DNA from: Pseudeuparius sepicola
Lineage: Eukaryota; Arthropoda; Insecta; Coleoptera; Anthribidae
Reading direction: 5' to 3'
Assembly: GCA_963920635.1 (NCBI GenBank)
Contig: OY987298.1
Coordinates: forward strand, 150,448,257-150,512,256
Length of the DNA stretch: 64,000 nucleotides
Of the stretch, positions 35,329-45,833 are shown one piece after another; within the stretch, counting starts at the first letter, position 1; each line of letters begins with the position of its first letter. Position numbers and translations under genes: made by a program. The notes under the pieces were generated by a model. The model had not been told where the DNA came from. It ran no database searches and worked only from the letters and a program-made list of their open reading frames with translations.

Positions 35329-36536
35329 CGAGGCCAACGATAAAGACAGGCCACGGCGCTAACGCATAATCGCGTAGTCACGTGACCAACTTAGTCCTAT
35401 ATAATGAAAGGCATATTCGGAGATAAGTAGAAAAAACAAATTTCGTAACAATTTGGCAAGTTTTCTTTCATCTATTACATTATTGGTTTGTGCATCCAAG
35501 CTTTCTCTAATTGTTTTTTCAAAATTTTCAACCTGCCTCAGTGTTTTAGGCTGAGAGTTAAACGGCACTGCACTCACAATATTTTGGCACATTCTCAAAA
35601 ATTGTTCCTTTAGCTTATCTCTATAGGTATTTTCCTCCCACAACACATTTGTCCACTTTAATTGTTTCACTTTCTTGAAAATGTGTTAGCCACACATACT
35701 TAAGGGTTTTTTAGAAATTAAATCTCACTTGGAATTTGACGAATCCATTTTTGGCGGAAATTTTCATCCCGAGGCAAAACAAATGTTTGTTATGGCGACA
35801 CTTTCTTCCTGGCTTTTGTAATATGCATAAATATAATATAAACAGACCCAATATTTGGTATTTAGGTTATTTTTTACGAAATAAAAATGAAAACTAACCT
35901 CAGTAGGTATACTGTAAATATTGACGAGGTCTCAGTTGATCGGCAGCGTGAAAGACCGAATAGAAACCGTAACAGGGCGTGGGTCGACAACGAAAATCGT
36001 CGAGTACGTTACAACACTGATTTATTTCGCACAAGGTGAATGGTGAATACAATAAATACACAAACCCGAACGTGGTCAACGGGAACGGCTTCCAGCCACC
36101 CGGACCGTCTGAACTCGCGGATCTCCCGTAAGCAGTTCACCCCTCTGTGTCTCAGGCTCCACTGCCCAATACTGTCCATGTCCATAATAGTCCATTCCGG
36201 GTTCCCTCTTCTGTGGTTCGGGGGAGAATTCCCCTTTACAGCGCTCACGCGTTACGTGGTGCGAGCGGCACCAATACTCTTGGACGGCACGACTCCCACC
36301 CAGAGGCCATGGACCATAATAACACCTGGGTGGTTCCCCTCCGCCAGGACACACGCGCACTAGACACAGACTTGTTTCTAAAATATAAATTAAGACGTTT
36401 AAAAACACTTTAAACATTTAAAACTTCTCAAAACCCAAGCTGCCGCTTTCAGTTATGTGACAAATGACATGTAACGTCGGACTAAGATGGTCACGTGATT
36501 TTTGTGCGCCAGGGCCTGTCTTTATAGTAGGCCTTG
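35329..36536 (-). mobile_element. DNA transposon with 9-bp TSD (CGAGGCC-TIR family), copy B
   Basis: The left end CGAGGCCAACGATAAAGACA and the right end (inverse reads CAAGGCCTACTATAAAGACA) are terminal inverted repeats. They extend about 75 bp, through CACGTGACCA and CTTAGTCC. A perfect 9-bp duplication TGCTAAATT lies outside (35320-35328 and 36537-36545). A 9-bp duplication suggests a Mutator- or Merlin-type element. The 1208-bp unit has a leader at its right side, a donor-like ACTGAGGTTAG/GTGAG region, and one open frame near its left end. It is inserted in a dispersed repeat related to 6100-6560. Confidence 0.8.
35359..35670 (-). CDS. Unknown protein fragment encoded by the 9-bp-TSD transposon
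   Basis: A 103-codon open frame on the minus strand, rich in charged residues and predicted helical (FLRMCQNIVSAVPFNSQPK, then ENFEKTIRESLD and ERKLAKLLRNLFFLL). Its last 15 or so codons run into the left terminal inverted repeat. Part of it (MCQNIV...QPKTLRQ-like) is recognisable, decayed, in a partial copy at 40470-40545, so it belongs to the element and not to a host gene. I do not recognise the family. It may be the C-terminal piece of the element's transposase after internal deletion. No catalytic motif is visible. Confidence 0.45.
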   Translation of the reverse strand: MKQLKWTNVLWEENTYRDKLKEQFLRMCQNIVSAVPFNSQPKTLRQVENFEKTIRESLDAQTNNVIDERKLAKLLRNLFFLLISEYAFHYIGLSWSRDYAIMR

Positions 36537-36547
36537 TGCTAAATTTT

Positions 36548-36984
36548 AATGACGTCAGAATCTATAGACAGGTTTGTTTTGATAAACGCTTGACGCCCAG
36601 AACTAATCACAATCTAAGGGCTCCATTAAATTATTCCGAAAATGTCGCGAGATTGTCAGAAATTGCCCCTTTTTGTCGAGCCGTAGCGAACTTATTTCGA
36701 CTCTGGGCTCGGAGGCTGGCGTCGTTAGACCATCCCCCGAGTCTTCAGGTGAGGTTCCGATGCTTCCGGCGCCCCCAAACAAGAAAAAACATGCGATATC
36801 TAAGTGTGATTCTGGAGGAACTATAACCGGGAATCACCGGGTGTATACAGTTGGTTGATGGTTGACTTTCTGCCTTTGTTTGTAGCATGTTTTTCGAGTA
36901 GTATGGATATATTTAATCTTGGAGTCAAAATAAAGGGCATTTTAACAATGGGGCACCCCACGTCTATAGGTTTTGACGTCATTG
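36548..36984. mobile_element. AATGACGTCA-TIR element, copy 1
   Basis: Ends AATGACGTCAGAATCTATAG and CTATAGGTTTTGACGTCATT, nearly the same as the copy at 60230-60669 (opposite orientation). It adjoins the right flank of transposon B, and no target duplication is seen here. Both copies share an open stretch (about 36673-36850) with SRSELISTLGSE and PSPESSGE, and a CAG|GTGAGG donor-like site. Confidence 0.75.
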
Positions 36985-38278
36985 GTCTAATACACTGCAT
37001 ACTTAAACCTCATATTTTCTGATATATTCAACTTTTTTTTGAAATTTTTGACATTTGCGGGAGTTGTTAAAACTCTCCCTAACTTTAAGACAGTTGCAAA
37101 ATTTCAAATTTTTGTTCACGCTTTATTATAGCTGGAAGGTTGGTTGCTACTAAGAAGTCAGTCATTTTCATATTGGTTATACAGGGTGATCGAAGATTAG
37201 TCTCGAACTCGTTTATGAAAAAAATATCAAACTCATTTTTATAGATTGTATTATATTGAACTACCTACTAAATTTTATGTGGACCTTGTCTAAACAACTA
37301 CATGCCTAAAATGAATAGTTTTGCCTCTATTTGCATTTTTTCTAATTATTCTTGGCTGAAGAAAAGATCTCTCTCATACGTACTCAAATATTATTTAAAA
37401 TAGTGGAAACATTTCACATTTAAACTGACGTAGAAGCTCTTGTTGACAATTTAATGTTGAATTATCTAGGATGCCTTGGAAAAAAAAACAGAAAACCACT
37501 GTGACAGAACATTAACGAAATCTCAATTCAACTTGCTTCAAATAATAACGTTTTAAAGAGAGTAACTGCATGCTTAGGGCAAAACTGTAGAGTTTTTGGG
37601 CATTCGCTATTTTGAATACCTAATCAGTATGTTGTAAAAGAGATCTTTTCTTCGTAAGTGTAATGTAAATAAAAAAGTTTTTACCAAAATATTTGTTATT
37701 TAATTTCCAAAGCACTCTGGATGCTTCAGCCAAGAATAATTGGAAAAAATGCAAATAGAGGCAAAACTATTGTCTAGAGACAGGGCAGGATCCATGATAA
37801 TTTCCGACATTATTTTGTAACCGGATATCTCATTTTATATTTTCAAATTGGCCAGGTCTTATTGCGTTCATTCGTAGCGAAATAAAAAGGAGATATTGCG
37901 AGACAAATCGTGTGCTTTACGATGACGACCTGATTTCCGTTGTGAAAGACATAACCGCCTTTATTACGTTTTATATTAACTGTAAACGGAGATATAAACT
38001 AGGTATCTCAAATAATATTACTCTAGAGGGGAAGGATTCAATTTATTTCGATAGAGTCGCCTAGTTTAGTTCATTTTGCATCTGCTTGTTGCGGGATAGA
38101 ACAGATTGAACATTTTTTACTTCCACATCAATATTTGAAGAAAAACGAACCACACGAGTTCTAAAAAGGAACTTCGGTATTGAGCAACGATATAATATAG
38201 GAATAGATGACTCACGGTAATACCAAAAACATGGTTCTGTTTTGCTTCTACATTCGTATGTCGGGGGGAAGAAGACTA
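36985..38278. other. Gene-free stretch with a fold-back repeat
   Basis: AATAGTTTTGCCTCTATTTG at 37316 is inverted at 37752-37772 with nearly perfect arms of about 46 bp (37316-37362 and 37727-37772). Between them is AT-rich sequence. The plus-strand motif ATACAGGGTGATCGAAG near 37181 looks like the edge of another insect repeat. No exon was seen. Confidence 0.5.
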
Positions 38279-38280
38279 TA

Positions 38281-38637
38281 GTAAAATCGAGCAACTCTTA
38301 CGCCTGGCGTAAACAAGAGCACATGAGTTGAAATATTCGCCAGGGCCGCACTGAGGCACGACCTTTATTTAATGTTAGTTTTGCAATGGTTTACATCAAA
38401 ATATTTGGGAAAAGAATTATTGGCTTAAATAAAATGGTTCAAAACATCGATACAATTATTTCTGGCAGTGTCTAAATAGCTAAAAACAACTAGGTAAAAC
38501 CGCGTAACTACACTTTTGCGATCGAGTACGTCCCTGTTGCCGACTCGGGTGAAACTTTATAGCCTACCGACCAATCGCGGATCGTCATTGAACACGTTGT
38601 TTTATTTACGCCAGGTGTACGGATTGCTCGATTTTAG
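38281..38637. mobile_element. 357-bp TA-flanked MITE
   Basis: GTAAAATCGAGCAACTCTTA at 38281 is the imperfect inverse of the right end, which reads GGATTGCTCGATTTTAG to 38637. TA flanks both ends. The inner parts of the arms include CGCCTGGCGTAAA and TTTACGCCAGG. Confidence 0.65.
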
Positions 38638-38760
38638 TATAGGTGATTTGTTTACATTGGCATTTCTGAAATTCAGTCTTTCCTATTTTTTAATGCATAA
38701 TAAATCAAAAACAAATCATGAAACAAAACAAGTTGCTTTTAGTAACGAGCTATTCCTATA

Positions 38761-39457
38761 CAATGTGTCCCGGATAAGAATGAACAGCATAGGGATCTTG
38801 CAAACGGTGAGAGATAATACAACGGTTAAATGGAGTGGGTTGGGTTGGGTTGGGTTGGGAGGAAAACTTGCGCAATTTTAAGGTCAACAAAATGGTACAA
38901 ACAGATTTCTAATATGTTTTTCTTTTTTGAGTTATTCTGAAAAAGTAAAATTTTCTATTGCGGCCCTGTATTTAATAATAGAAAGTCTATATATTAATCA
39001 GTATTGTAAACAATTTAACTTTTTATTTTTACTTCGAAAACTTAAAAGTGTTCTCCTCTGTTGTTGTACAGAAAACAGTGTCGCAATGTGTTTTGAAGTA
39101 AATTCTTGGCTTTTTCTAATTGTGAGAAGAACAACCGACAATGAAACCAATAACTTTTGCCATTTATTAATTGCAACAATACATTCGTTCGGCCTCTGCA
39201 CTATTTCTTATTTCTGTGACACAATATACAGGGTGAGTCACATCTAAAGGCAGAGCCGAAAACACAAGGTAGAACTCGCTAAAATAAGCACATAATAAAC
39301 ATTAGCCCAAAAAAGCTTGGTTAATTAGATATTAGAAATCTGTTTGCACTATTTTATTGACCTTAAAATTGAGCAACTTTTTCCCCATTTAACCGTTGTT
39401 CTATCTCTCACCGTTTGCAAGATCCCCATGCTGTTCATTCTTATCCGGGACACATTG
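38761..39457. mobile_element. 697-bp TA-flanked MITE (GTGTCCCGGATAAG family)
   Basis: CAATGTGTCCCGGATAAGAA at 38761 is inverted at the right end, closing at CACATTG 39457. TA lies at 38759-38760 and 39458-39459. TIRs are about 155 bp. The left TIR carries an extra G-rich expansion (38837-38859) not present in the right arm. A partial copy lies at 24276-24791. Open frames inside are chance. Confidence 0.8.
38837..38859 (+). repeat. (TTGGG)n run, G-quadruplex-capable
   Basis: Five GGG runs separated by TT, fitting the classic four-run quadruplex pattern with 2-nt loops. It lies in the left TIR of the MITE at 38761-39457 as a local expansion. Confidence 0.7.
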
Positions 39458-40189
39458 TATATCATTGGTGCTGAGGAGCACATTATATACATTATATTCG
39501 TAATGTGCATAATGAAGTTGGTGTCCATGGTAACCTACGAAAACTATGGCAAAAATTCAAAATTTTTATACCGCTGTAACTTTTTTATTTTTTGACAGTT
39601 TAACATGATAATTGTTTGCAATTTATTATTATTTGTGCTATTAGTTTTTTGGATGTATTACCGTACAATTTGTACCCACTTAGGCTCGAAGATTAAATTA
39701 TTTGTAAAAATCTAATTATTTTGTGTTTTGTATAAGTTGAGGTATAGGTATTTTAATTTAGTTATTAGTTTTTATATAAAGTTGACAGTCTATGTGCAGC
39801 TTTGTCTACGTATTGAACTAGCGATTTCATTATTGCAGGTGCTTTTCATTCCAGCTGTTACTAGTAAAGAGTGGCCTGCCAATTTCAGCATTCCCGGCGT
39901 TTTTTTTCCATCGCATTTTCCGCTGGGTCCTCATATTTTAACACCACGGAGCGATAGGAATATACTAGGGGACCATCCATCGCTGTCGACAAATTCCGAC
40001 GCGAAAACTAGGCTCCGCACGCATGAAAAACAAATAAAACGTGGGCCGCCATGCGTCAATGTGTCGCCCCTTATTAGGTTATTCATGGAACTGTCAAAAC
40101 GCGCACCAGAAAAATACTACGGTAGAAAATGGACGAGTACGAGCGCAGAGTTATTGTTGTCGATTTTAAACACTATTTCCGCACTTTTT

Positions 40190-40545
40190 GGACCAGTTCG
40201 GGTTTGTGTATTTTGTATTCACCATTCACCTTGTGCGAAATAAATCAGTGTTGTAACGTACTCGAGGATTTTCGTTGTCGACCCACGACCTGATACGGTT
40301 ATTATTCGGCCTTTCACGCTGCCGATCAACTGGGACCTCGTCAATATTTACAGTATACTGAGGTGAGTTTTCATTTTTATTTCGTAAAAAATATCCTAAT
40401 TACCAAATATTGGGCCTGTTTATATTACATTTATATACATATTACAAAAGCCAGAGGAAGGTGCTGTCCTAACAAACTTTGAGAATGTGCCAAAATATTT
40501 GAGTGCAGTATGTTTAACTCTCAGCCCAAAACAGCTGAGGCAGGC
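40190..40545 (+). mobile_element. Partial 9-bp-TSD transposon, copy C
   Basis: Reverse-complement match to the leader region of copies A and B (GTATTCACCATTCACCTTGT, then CTGCCGATCAACTGGGACCT), ending in a short decayed piece of the transposon reading frame (40470-40545). Both terminal repeats are missing. Confidence 0.65.
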
Positions 40546-40834
40546 AATTGTATAAAACAGACTATAATATCCCATTTTTCATAACTTTCAAATTTCATTG
40601 TAGGTATGTTATAAAGTTTATAAATTACACAAAAATAGAAAAATCTTTACAATGCCTAAACAGCTTAACTGAAAATATGACAGGTAACAGTAAACATTTT
40701 ATCACGGTTGTTTCCAATTATACACATGAAATCATAAAAGCTATTAGTAATTGATAACTACTTAAGTAAATCATTAAGTGTTATATATTTTTAGAAAAGT
40801 AATTTTTTGCTCTATTAAAAAATGCAAAAATATA

Positions 40835-41175
40835 CAGGGTGTTCCATTAAAAAAAAATTTTTAATCGGTAACTCTTAAACCATTGACTTGAAAAAATATA
40901 TAGTAGCAGCATTGGATTTTACGTAAAAAAAGTGCTTTAGGAATATTTTTACCGAAACACAAAATTTTCAACCCGAAGAAAGTTACGGTCACTATTCGAA
41001 AACGCACATTTTAGAAAAACGCCCTGTAACCCAAGAACGGTGACAGTTATCGATTTGCGGTTTTCGCCATTGAGTTTATCATCAAAAATGAGCCTCAGAC
41101 ACCGACATCGGTTTTCGTCTATCTCCGTCAAAAATAGGAGTTTCCCTTTGATAGTGTCCAATTTGGCCCACCCCG
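40835..41175. mobile_element. 341-bp MITE-like element
   Basis: CAGGGTGTTCCATTAA near 40835 and TTTGGCCCACCCCG ending 41175 are imperfect inverted ends with TA outside. An open frame on the minus strand inside is not credible. Confidence 0.5.
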
Positions 41176-41177
41176 TA

Positions 41178-41440
41178 CACGCCTAAATAAGCCCCTCGTC
41201 CGAGATCAATCAAACGCCTTTTGTCGCGCCGTCCTCCCCGTTAGCACTCGTCGTTTCCAAACGCCAGCAAATAAAAGATTTTTATCGCCCGGACATAATT
41301 GGCTCTCCTTTCCGCCGCGAAACCGTCACGCGATGGCCGAAGTCACGCCCGCAAACACCTGTATATATCCGACGGGTCGACACGAACCTATTCACGTCAG
41401 TCTCGGTTATAAATGGACTCCAGCCTAAGTAAGCGCGCGC
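41178..41440. promoter_or_regulatory. GC-balanced block, candidate intronic regulatory sequence
   Basis: Unlike its AT-rich surroundings, this block is balanced, non-repetitive in the window, and has no open exon (TTTATCGCCCGGACATAATT, then CGAAACCGTCACGCGATGG). It lies in the intron just downstream of exon A. A conserved enhancer is possible; nothing here proves it. Confidence 0.3.
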
Positions 41441-41528
41441 GGCCAACTAAACAGGGGGGCGTGGCCGACCTAGCGGTGGGCGTGGTCGACTGAGCGGTGG
41501 GCGTGGCCGACTGAGCGGTGGGCGTGGC
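41441..41528. repeat. 21-bp GC-rich tandem repeat
   Basis: About four units of the type GGCCGACTGAGCGGTGGGCG plus T (41441, 41463, 41484, 41505), then the hAT copy begins. The repeat resumes at 42664 as CGGTGGGCGTGGCCAAC, beyond that insertion. It lies on the donor side of exon A. Confidence 0.85.
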
Positions 41529-42663
41529 CAGGGACTCTTTAAAATAAGGGGACCCAGCATGTCACAGTCACATAGGAAAAGTGAAGCCTTGAGGGCAAGT
41601 TTGTTTTCTGTCGACTCCAAGGAGACCACAAAGGGGCTGGTACAAGGTTATGTTATTTGTCAGTGTCCAACTGCCATCAGGAAAAACCGCAAAAACAAAC
41701 AAAAACACTAAATCAGTGGGATCAAATTTTTTTGCTTTCAAGACAAATAATAAAATAAAACTCATGTACTTGATTAGTTTGTCTAGCTTTAATATCTACT
41801 TTAGTCCTGTCCTGTCTATTATTATTGTTTAATTGTGACAAGTAAAAGAATATCTTGGTAAGTTTTTTTTATTATACTTCTTTGAAAACACCTTATTTTC
41901 ATCTGTTTTAGCAATAATGAAAGATGGGGTTTTTCGGGCTAGCGCCCGGAAACAGGGCATGGAAAAACTTTCCGTGCGCTGAATAAAAATACCGAATATA
42001 TGGCCTTAAAATAGAAATATACAGCAAAGTAAACTAAATTTAAAAAACTCTATATGCTCTCTGATATTTAACATATACCTATTTTGTATTTTAATTCGTA
42101 TGTGTTTCAATATTTAGATACATTTCTGTAACATTTCTGACGTTTTATTTACCTTATCTGACAATAACTAATTTACAACAAAGCACCTTTGAAATAATTT
42201 GAGAGTAACTATGGAAACGCATCATACATACCAAACACTATATTGTCTGCATTGTTTATTTTTTGTCAATTAAATTTATTATAATATGCCGATAAAATGT
42301 TTTAAGTTTCGGCTGCGCCTCACACGGGAATTTGTCACGCACGCACGGAAAAATCTTTATTTCCAGACTCGTAATCAAATATACTATTGTCTATTGCTAT
42401 TTGTGTTTTTATTAAACTTATTACGTACATTTTAAATTGTCAAACTTTTGTTGTTTTCTCGTTTTACTATGTATCTTGTAAATTTTAGAACCCTGTGCTG
42501 GCGAAGAGATGATTTAATTTTATGCTGCCCTTTTTTTAAGACCCCGAATTCCAACCACTTTGTACCTGTAATATTCGTAGATTCTCCAATAAGATGGCAT
42601 ACTTGGCATCGCCGATACCAGTAGAATGAGGAAAGAATAGGCCTCACTTTGGAAAGTATAATG
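41529..42663. mobile_element. hAT-type element, family 1, copy 3 (right end lost)
   Basis: Starts CAGGGACTCTTTAAAATAAG. The left flank GGCGTGGC (41521-41528) recurs at 42669-42676. The right TIR, about 29 bp, is missing, so the element stops at AAGTATAATG and runs into the GC-rich repeat. The centre is replaced by other sequence, including copy 2 of the 985-1425 repeat (42036-42393). The last 100 bp again match copies 1 and 2. Confidence 0.8.
42036..42393. repeat. Dispersed repeat, copy 2
   Basis: Same orientation as 985-1425 and closely similar, but lacking about 80 bp before the terminal GGCTGCGCCTCACACGGGAA segment. It sits inside hAT copy 3. Confidence 0.75.
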
Positions 42664-42702
42664 CGGTGGGCGTGGCCAACCGAATAGGGGGGCGGGACTG
42701 AC

Positions 42703-42887
42703 CTGTCTGATGGGCGTGCCGTCCGCCGCGGACACCCACTCCAGAGCGGGGGCGGGGCTCGCCGACGCGCTCGGCGCGCAATCGGCTCTTCCGCCCGACG
42801 AACCGCTGAACTCGACCCGGTGGGGCGGTTCTATGGAGAAGGCGGGGCCCTGGAGTTCTCCGGGGCCGCCCGCCACGCTCGCCCAGC
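42703..42887 (-). CDS. Dscam-like: Dscam-family exon A (first half of Ig domain 1)
   Basis: On the minus strand an acceptor (GTTGTTTCAG) precedes a 185-bp exon that ends ATCAGACAG|GTCAGT. With two leading bases from a split codon it reads through ELQGPAFSIEPPHRVEF, then GGRADC with the B-strand Cys, and ALEWVSAADGTPIRQ with the C-strand Trp, and it ends in phase 0. GP.F..EP..RVEFS, C, W and DGT are the ordered hallmarks of Ig1 in Dscam-family receptors. It continues directly into exon B. The stretch after the Cys is unusually Ala, Pro and Ser rich, and the exon is very GC-rich compared with the window. The signal-peptide exon should lie at higher coordinates; I could not identify it. Transposons crowd both sides. 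Confidence 0.88.
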
Positions 42888-42941
42888 CTGAAACAACGGA
42901 ACGGACGTTGTGAAATCGGATGATCTCTGCCAGGGTATTGC

Positions 42942-44460
42942 CAGAGAACAAGGAAGGGGAGAATTTAAACTCAAGGGGGCGGAGCTAGCCTGCGCATCTG
43001 GACGGCGCAGCCTATATCAGCCATGTTTTCAGTTTAGACAGAGGCGTCACTTTCAGTTTATTGTTTCGAGCGAACAGATCTTCAGTGGCGGCGTTAATTT
43101 GAAGTTTTCTTTATTGCGAGTGTGTTGTTTTGTTCAGTGTTTTGTCTTATGAGCATGAGTAAGACAAAAGCGGGGGCGTTGTGTGCGCAGCGAAAGGCTG
43201 CGTGCGTGAACAAAAGTTACAACTGCAGGTTATCGTTCTTCTCCTTTCCAAAAGAGCATTGGTAGATAATTAATTGTGAAATCTCTGGGAATTAGTTGCT
43301 GTTCAGGTGCAATTTACTGTATTATCATATCATAACCTTCCACCTAAGTATCTAAAGGCAGACTTAATTTAAGGATTTAATTTAAAAATCGTAAGTTAAA
43401 ACACTGAAAATGCATGGTGTAGTTCACGCGATTTCACTTAAGAATAAGTTAATAGCTTAAGTCATTCGTAAATAAAATTATCGAACTTACATGTAATTTA
43501 AGACAAAAAGGCACAAAAACAACAAAAAACCTTTCAAATCAAAAATATGTTTTTTGGGCTAAATTTTACATGACGCAAATGTGGATAAATAGAATACATA
43601 ATAAGGGTTAAATTAAATCATAAATCCTTCCCTTAAATTAAGTCTGCATAAACAGGAAACAGGCCATACGTTATATGTAGGTACCTCTGAATACTAATTG
43701 CGCTTAGTTTTTTTTATCGAGAAGCTAGGCACCCTTCTAAAGTACATAATAACGACAAACACGCCTGTAATATAGTACGTAGTACGTAATAGCATTAAAA
43801 ATTATAGACAGAAATTGAAAATGTACAAACAAAAATAAGCTTATTATATGGAAACATCAATAAAGTTTATTTTATGGAAAAAATATATTTTTTTACTAAG
43901 TATATCTATTCGCATATAAATGTCCAAGTTTTTTCGCATAGTCGTAGGTACCTACTGATTTTAATGAAGGAGACAAAAACGAAACTGTTTTAGAACTGGG
44001 TAGGTATATTTAATTAATCCGATCAAGACAATATCCTAATACATACAATACCTTTGTTTTGTTTTTCATTTGTATTCTACAAAATGATTGCTTAAAAAAT
44101 ATTGCTCGGGCAGTCATAAAATTTTTGAGATCAATAAAATATTAAATTTTTGGAATAAGATAAGAAAAATCGCCTTTCCATACCTACTAAATATTTCAGT
44201 TATCTAACTACCTTAAGTTAAAAATATTCCTTCAAAATCCAATTAATATTTTTGCCTGTTCCAATCATCATTTCAGTATGTATGATTTGTTTTGTGTTTA
44301 TAAATGAATGATTTAAAATATCTGAGTACAGACCTACACTATCCCTTCACTAAATTCTAAATACGGCCCTGTTTTCTAAACAGACAACATGGCGACCACC
44401 GGCTTCCAAAGATCAAAGGCGCCGCCGTCGAGTTCATATTCTCCCCTTCCTTGTTCTCTG
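42942..44460 (+). mobile_element. P-like element, non-autonomous
   Basis: The 31-bp terminal inverted repeats begin CAGAGAACAAGGAAGGGGAG, and a perfect 7-bp duplication GTATTGC lies outside (42935-42941 and 44461-44467). A TIR of 31 bp, CA...TG ends and a THAP start inside (43149) fit the P superfamily, whose usual duplication is 8 bp. The rest of the 1519 bp is AT-rich and holds no transposase catalytic region. It lies 54 bp upstream of exon A. Confidence 0.75.
43149..43265 (+). pseudogene. THAP-domain start of P-like transposase
   Basis: An ATG opens 38 codons with Cys residues at about 12, 19 and 26, then LSFFSFPKEHW and a stop. F-F-x-F-P-K before Trp is the THAP signature (AVPTAL-type C2CH finger), where the finger would continue for about 50 more residues. 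The Cys spacing is wider than usual. Either the rest was lost or an intron starts near the stop. It would bind the element's own ends if complete. Confidence 0.5.
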
Positions 44461-45833
44461 GTATTGCGTTGCAAGTTGAGATTTGGTATACTTTTGTATT
44501 TTGCCTTCGGAAAAGATAATAAAAAAGGTACATATCAGTCGTAGGATATCCAAGTTTCCTATTGAATTACGAGAAATCGCATTCCAAGGGGAGTCTCTGA
44601 CGAGTTCCAATGAAAAGACCTGGAGAGTAAGTACCTATAGGTACACATGAATTACCTTTTATAAATAAATAATATAAGTACTTAAATCTCACAGTATTTC
44701 CGTATACATATTTTGTTTATTTGAAAGCATATTTTCCATTTAGTGCTTGTGAAAGTGTCTTATTGAAAGTTTAATAATAAGCTGCAGAAAGAATGGAGTG
44801 GAGTTTTGAAAAAGCTTATTCCAACAATCTTAATAATATAAAATAATAAAAAATAATAACTAGGAAGATTGTCTGAACTTAGCTACAGAGAACTTTTAGC
44901 ACATCGATTGTATCTAGAGGCCTAGAGCCATATTTTGAAAGCAAAAGGAACAATACCCTAAAATTTTGGATTATTTTTTATTTAAAAACTAAGAGGAACT
45001 GGCAAAAATGAAATATTCCAGAGGAGTCTACTAAACTTCTATTATTCGCCTGCGTGCAGTTTTCTATATGACCAGACTCGCCCTTTAGAAAAATTTTTCA
45101 AAAAAATCAACCTCCTGATCCCCTCCTTATAATTCCCAAACTATGACAGATTCGCCACGGGACCGGTCTCATTAAAAAGAGCACAAGAAATACGCAGATC
45201 ATGTCTTGAGCATAAGCACTGTAAGTCGTATAATTTTGTCATACATTGATTGGGAATTTCGTGTTTCCGGTTGGGTTCAATAAAATGAAAATGACAAGTT
45301 TTTGTTTGGTAAACCAACAGAATAACACTCAGGTAACACCTTTTTTGATCTAATTTTACTTACCTGCAAAGAAAACTGTGTAAAATAAATAATAGTTCGT
45401 GTATACCTGACTACGAAACCGAGAGAGGTTAAGAACACAGAAGGTCACAAATAATGTCATTGCAATAGTAGTTTTACCATTCACCAAATACAGATATCTG
45501 CTAGGTTTTTAGAGCGAGAAGTTCTGATTTCTCAACTTATCTTGTCCAGAAAAACAGACAGTCAAGAAGTCTGTCTGTGTCTAGTATAGAAGCGACTGTT
45601 GAATTTTTCAGTTGTTTTCGCAGTATTTCATAAACCGTTAGACTTTCGAATTCGGGAGTTTCGGCTTCATTAAGCACCAATCGTGCAGGCCGGCGACCGG
45701 AAGTTCGGAAGTTGGGAGTTGGCCCAGAAAACTTCCGGTTTAATGCACTTAGTTCGACGTTCACGTCCTGGGCAGAAGCTTACGTGTACTATGCCGTATA
45801 CATTTTACACTATTTTACATTTTACTCAAATCA
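44461..45833. other. Gene-free stretch, with a repeat at 44652-44835
   Basis: The segment 44652-44835 is found inverted at 59970-60150 (shared words: CAGTATTTCCGTATACATAT, AAAAGCTTATTCCAACA). Nothing else was recognised. A short palindromic motif GGAAGTT...AACTTCC lies near 45700. Confidence 0.5.

Noticed and set aside
35329..36536. LTR of a retrotransposon
   Set aside because: The two ends are inverted, not direct, repeats and are flanked by a 9-bp duplication, which fits a DNA transposon.
38837..38859. Interstitial telomere
   Set aside because: Only five TTGGG units, inside a MITE arm, and not the usual insect TTAGG.
39728..40243. 171-codon plus-strand frame
   Set aside because: Its last 15 or so codons lie in transposon copy C. 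No motif or splice pattern supports it; the upstream half is AT-rich and low complexity.
42520..42951. Long 143-codon frame on the minus strand as a single gene
   Set aside because: Only 42703-42887 resembles protein (Dscam Ig1) and it is bounded by good splice sites; the rest is intron and transposon.
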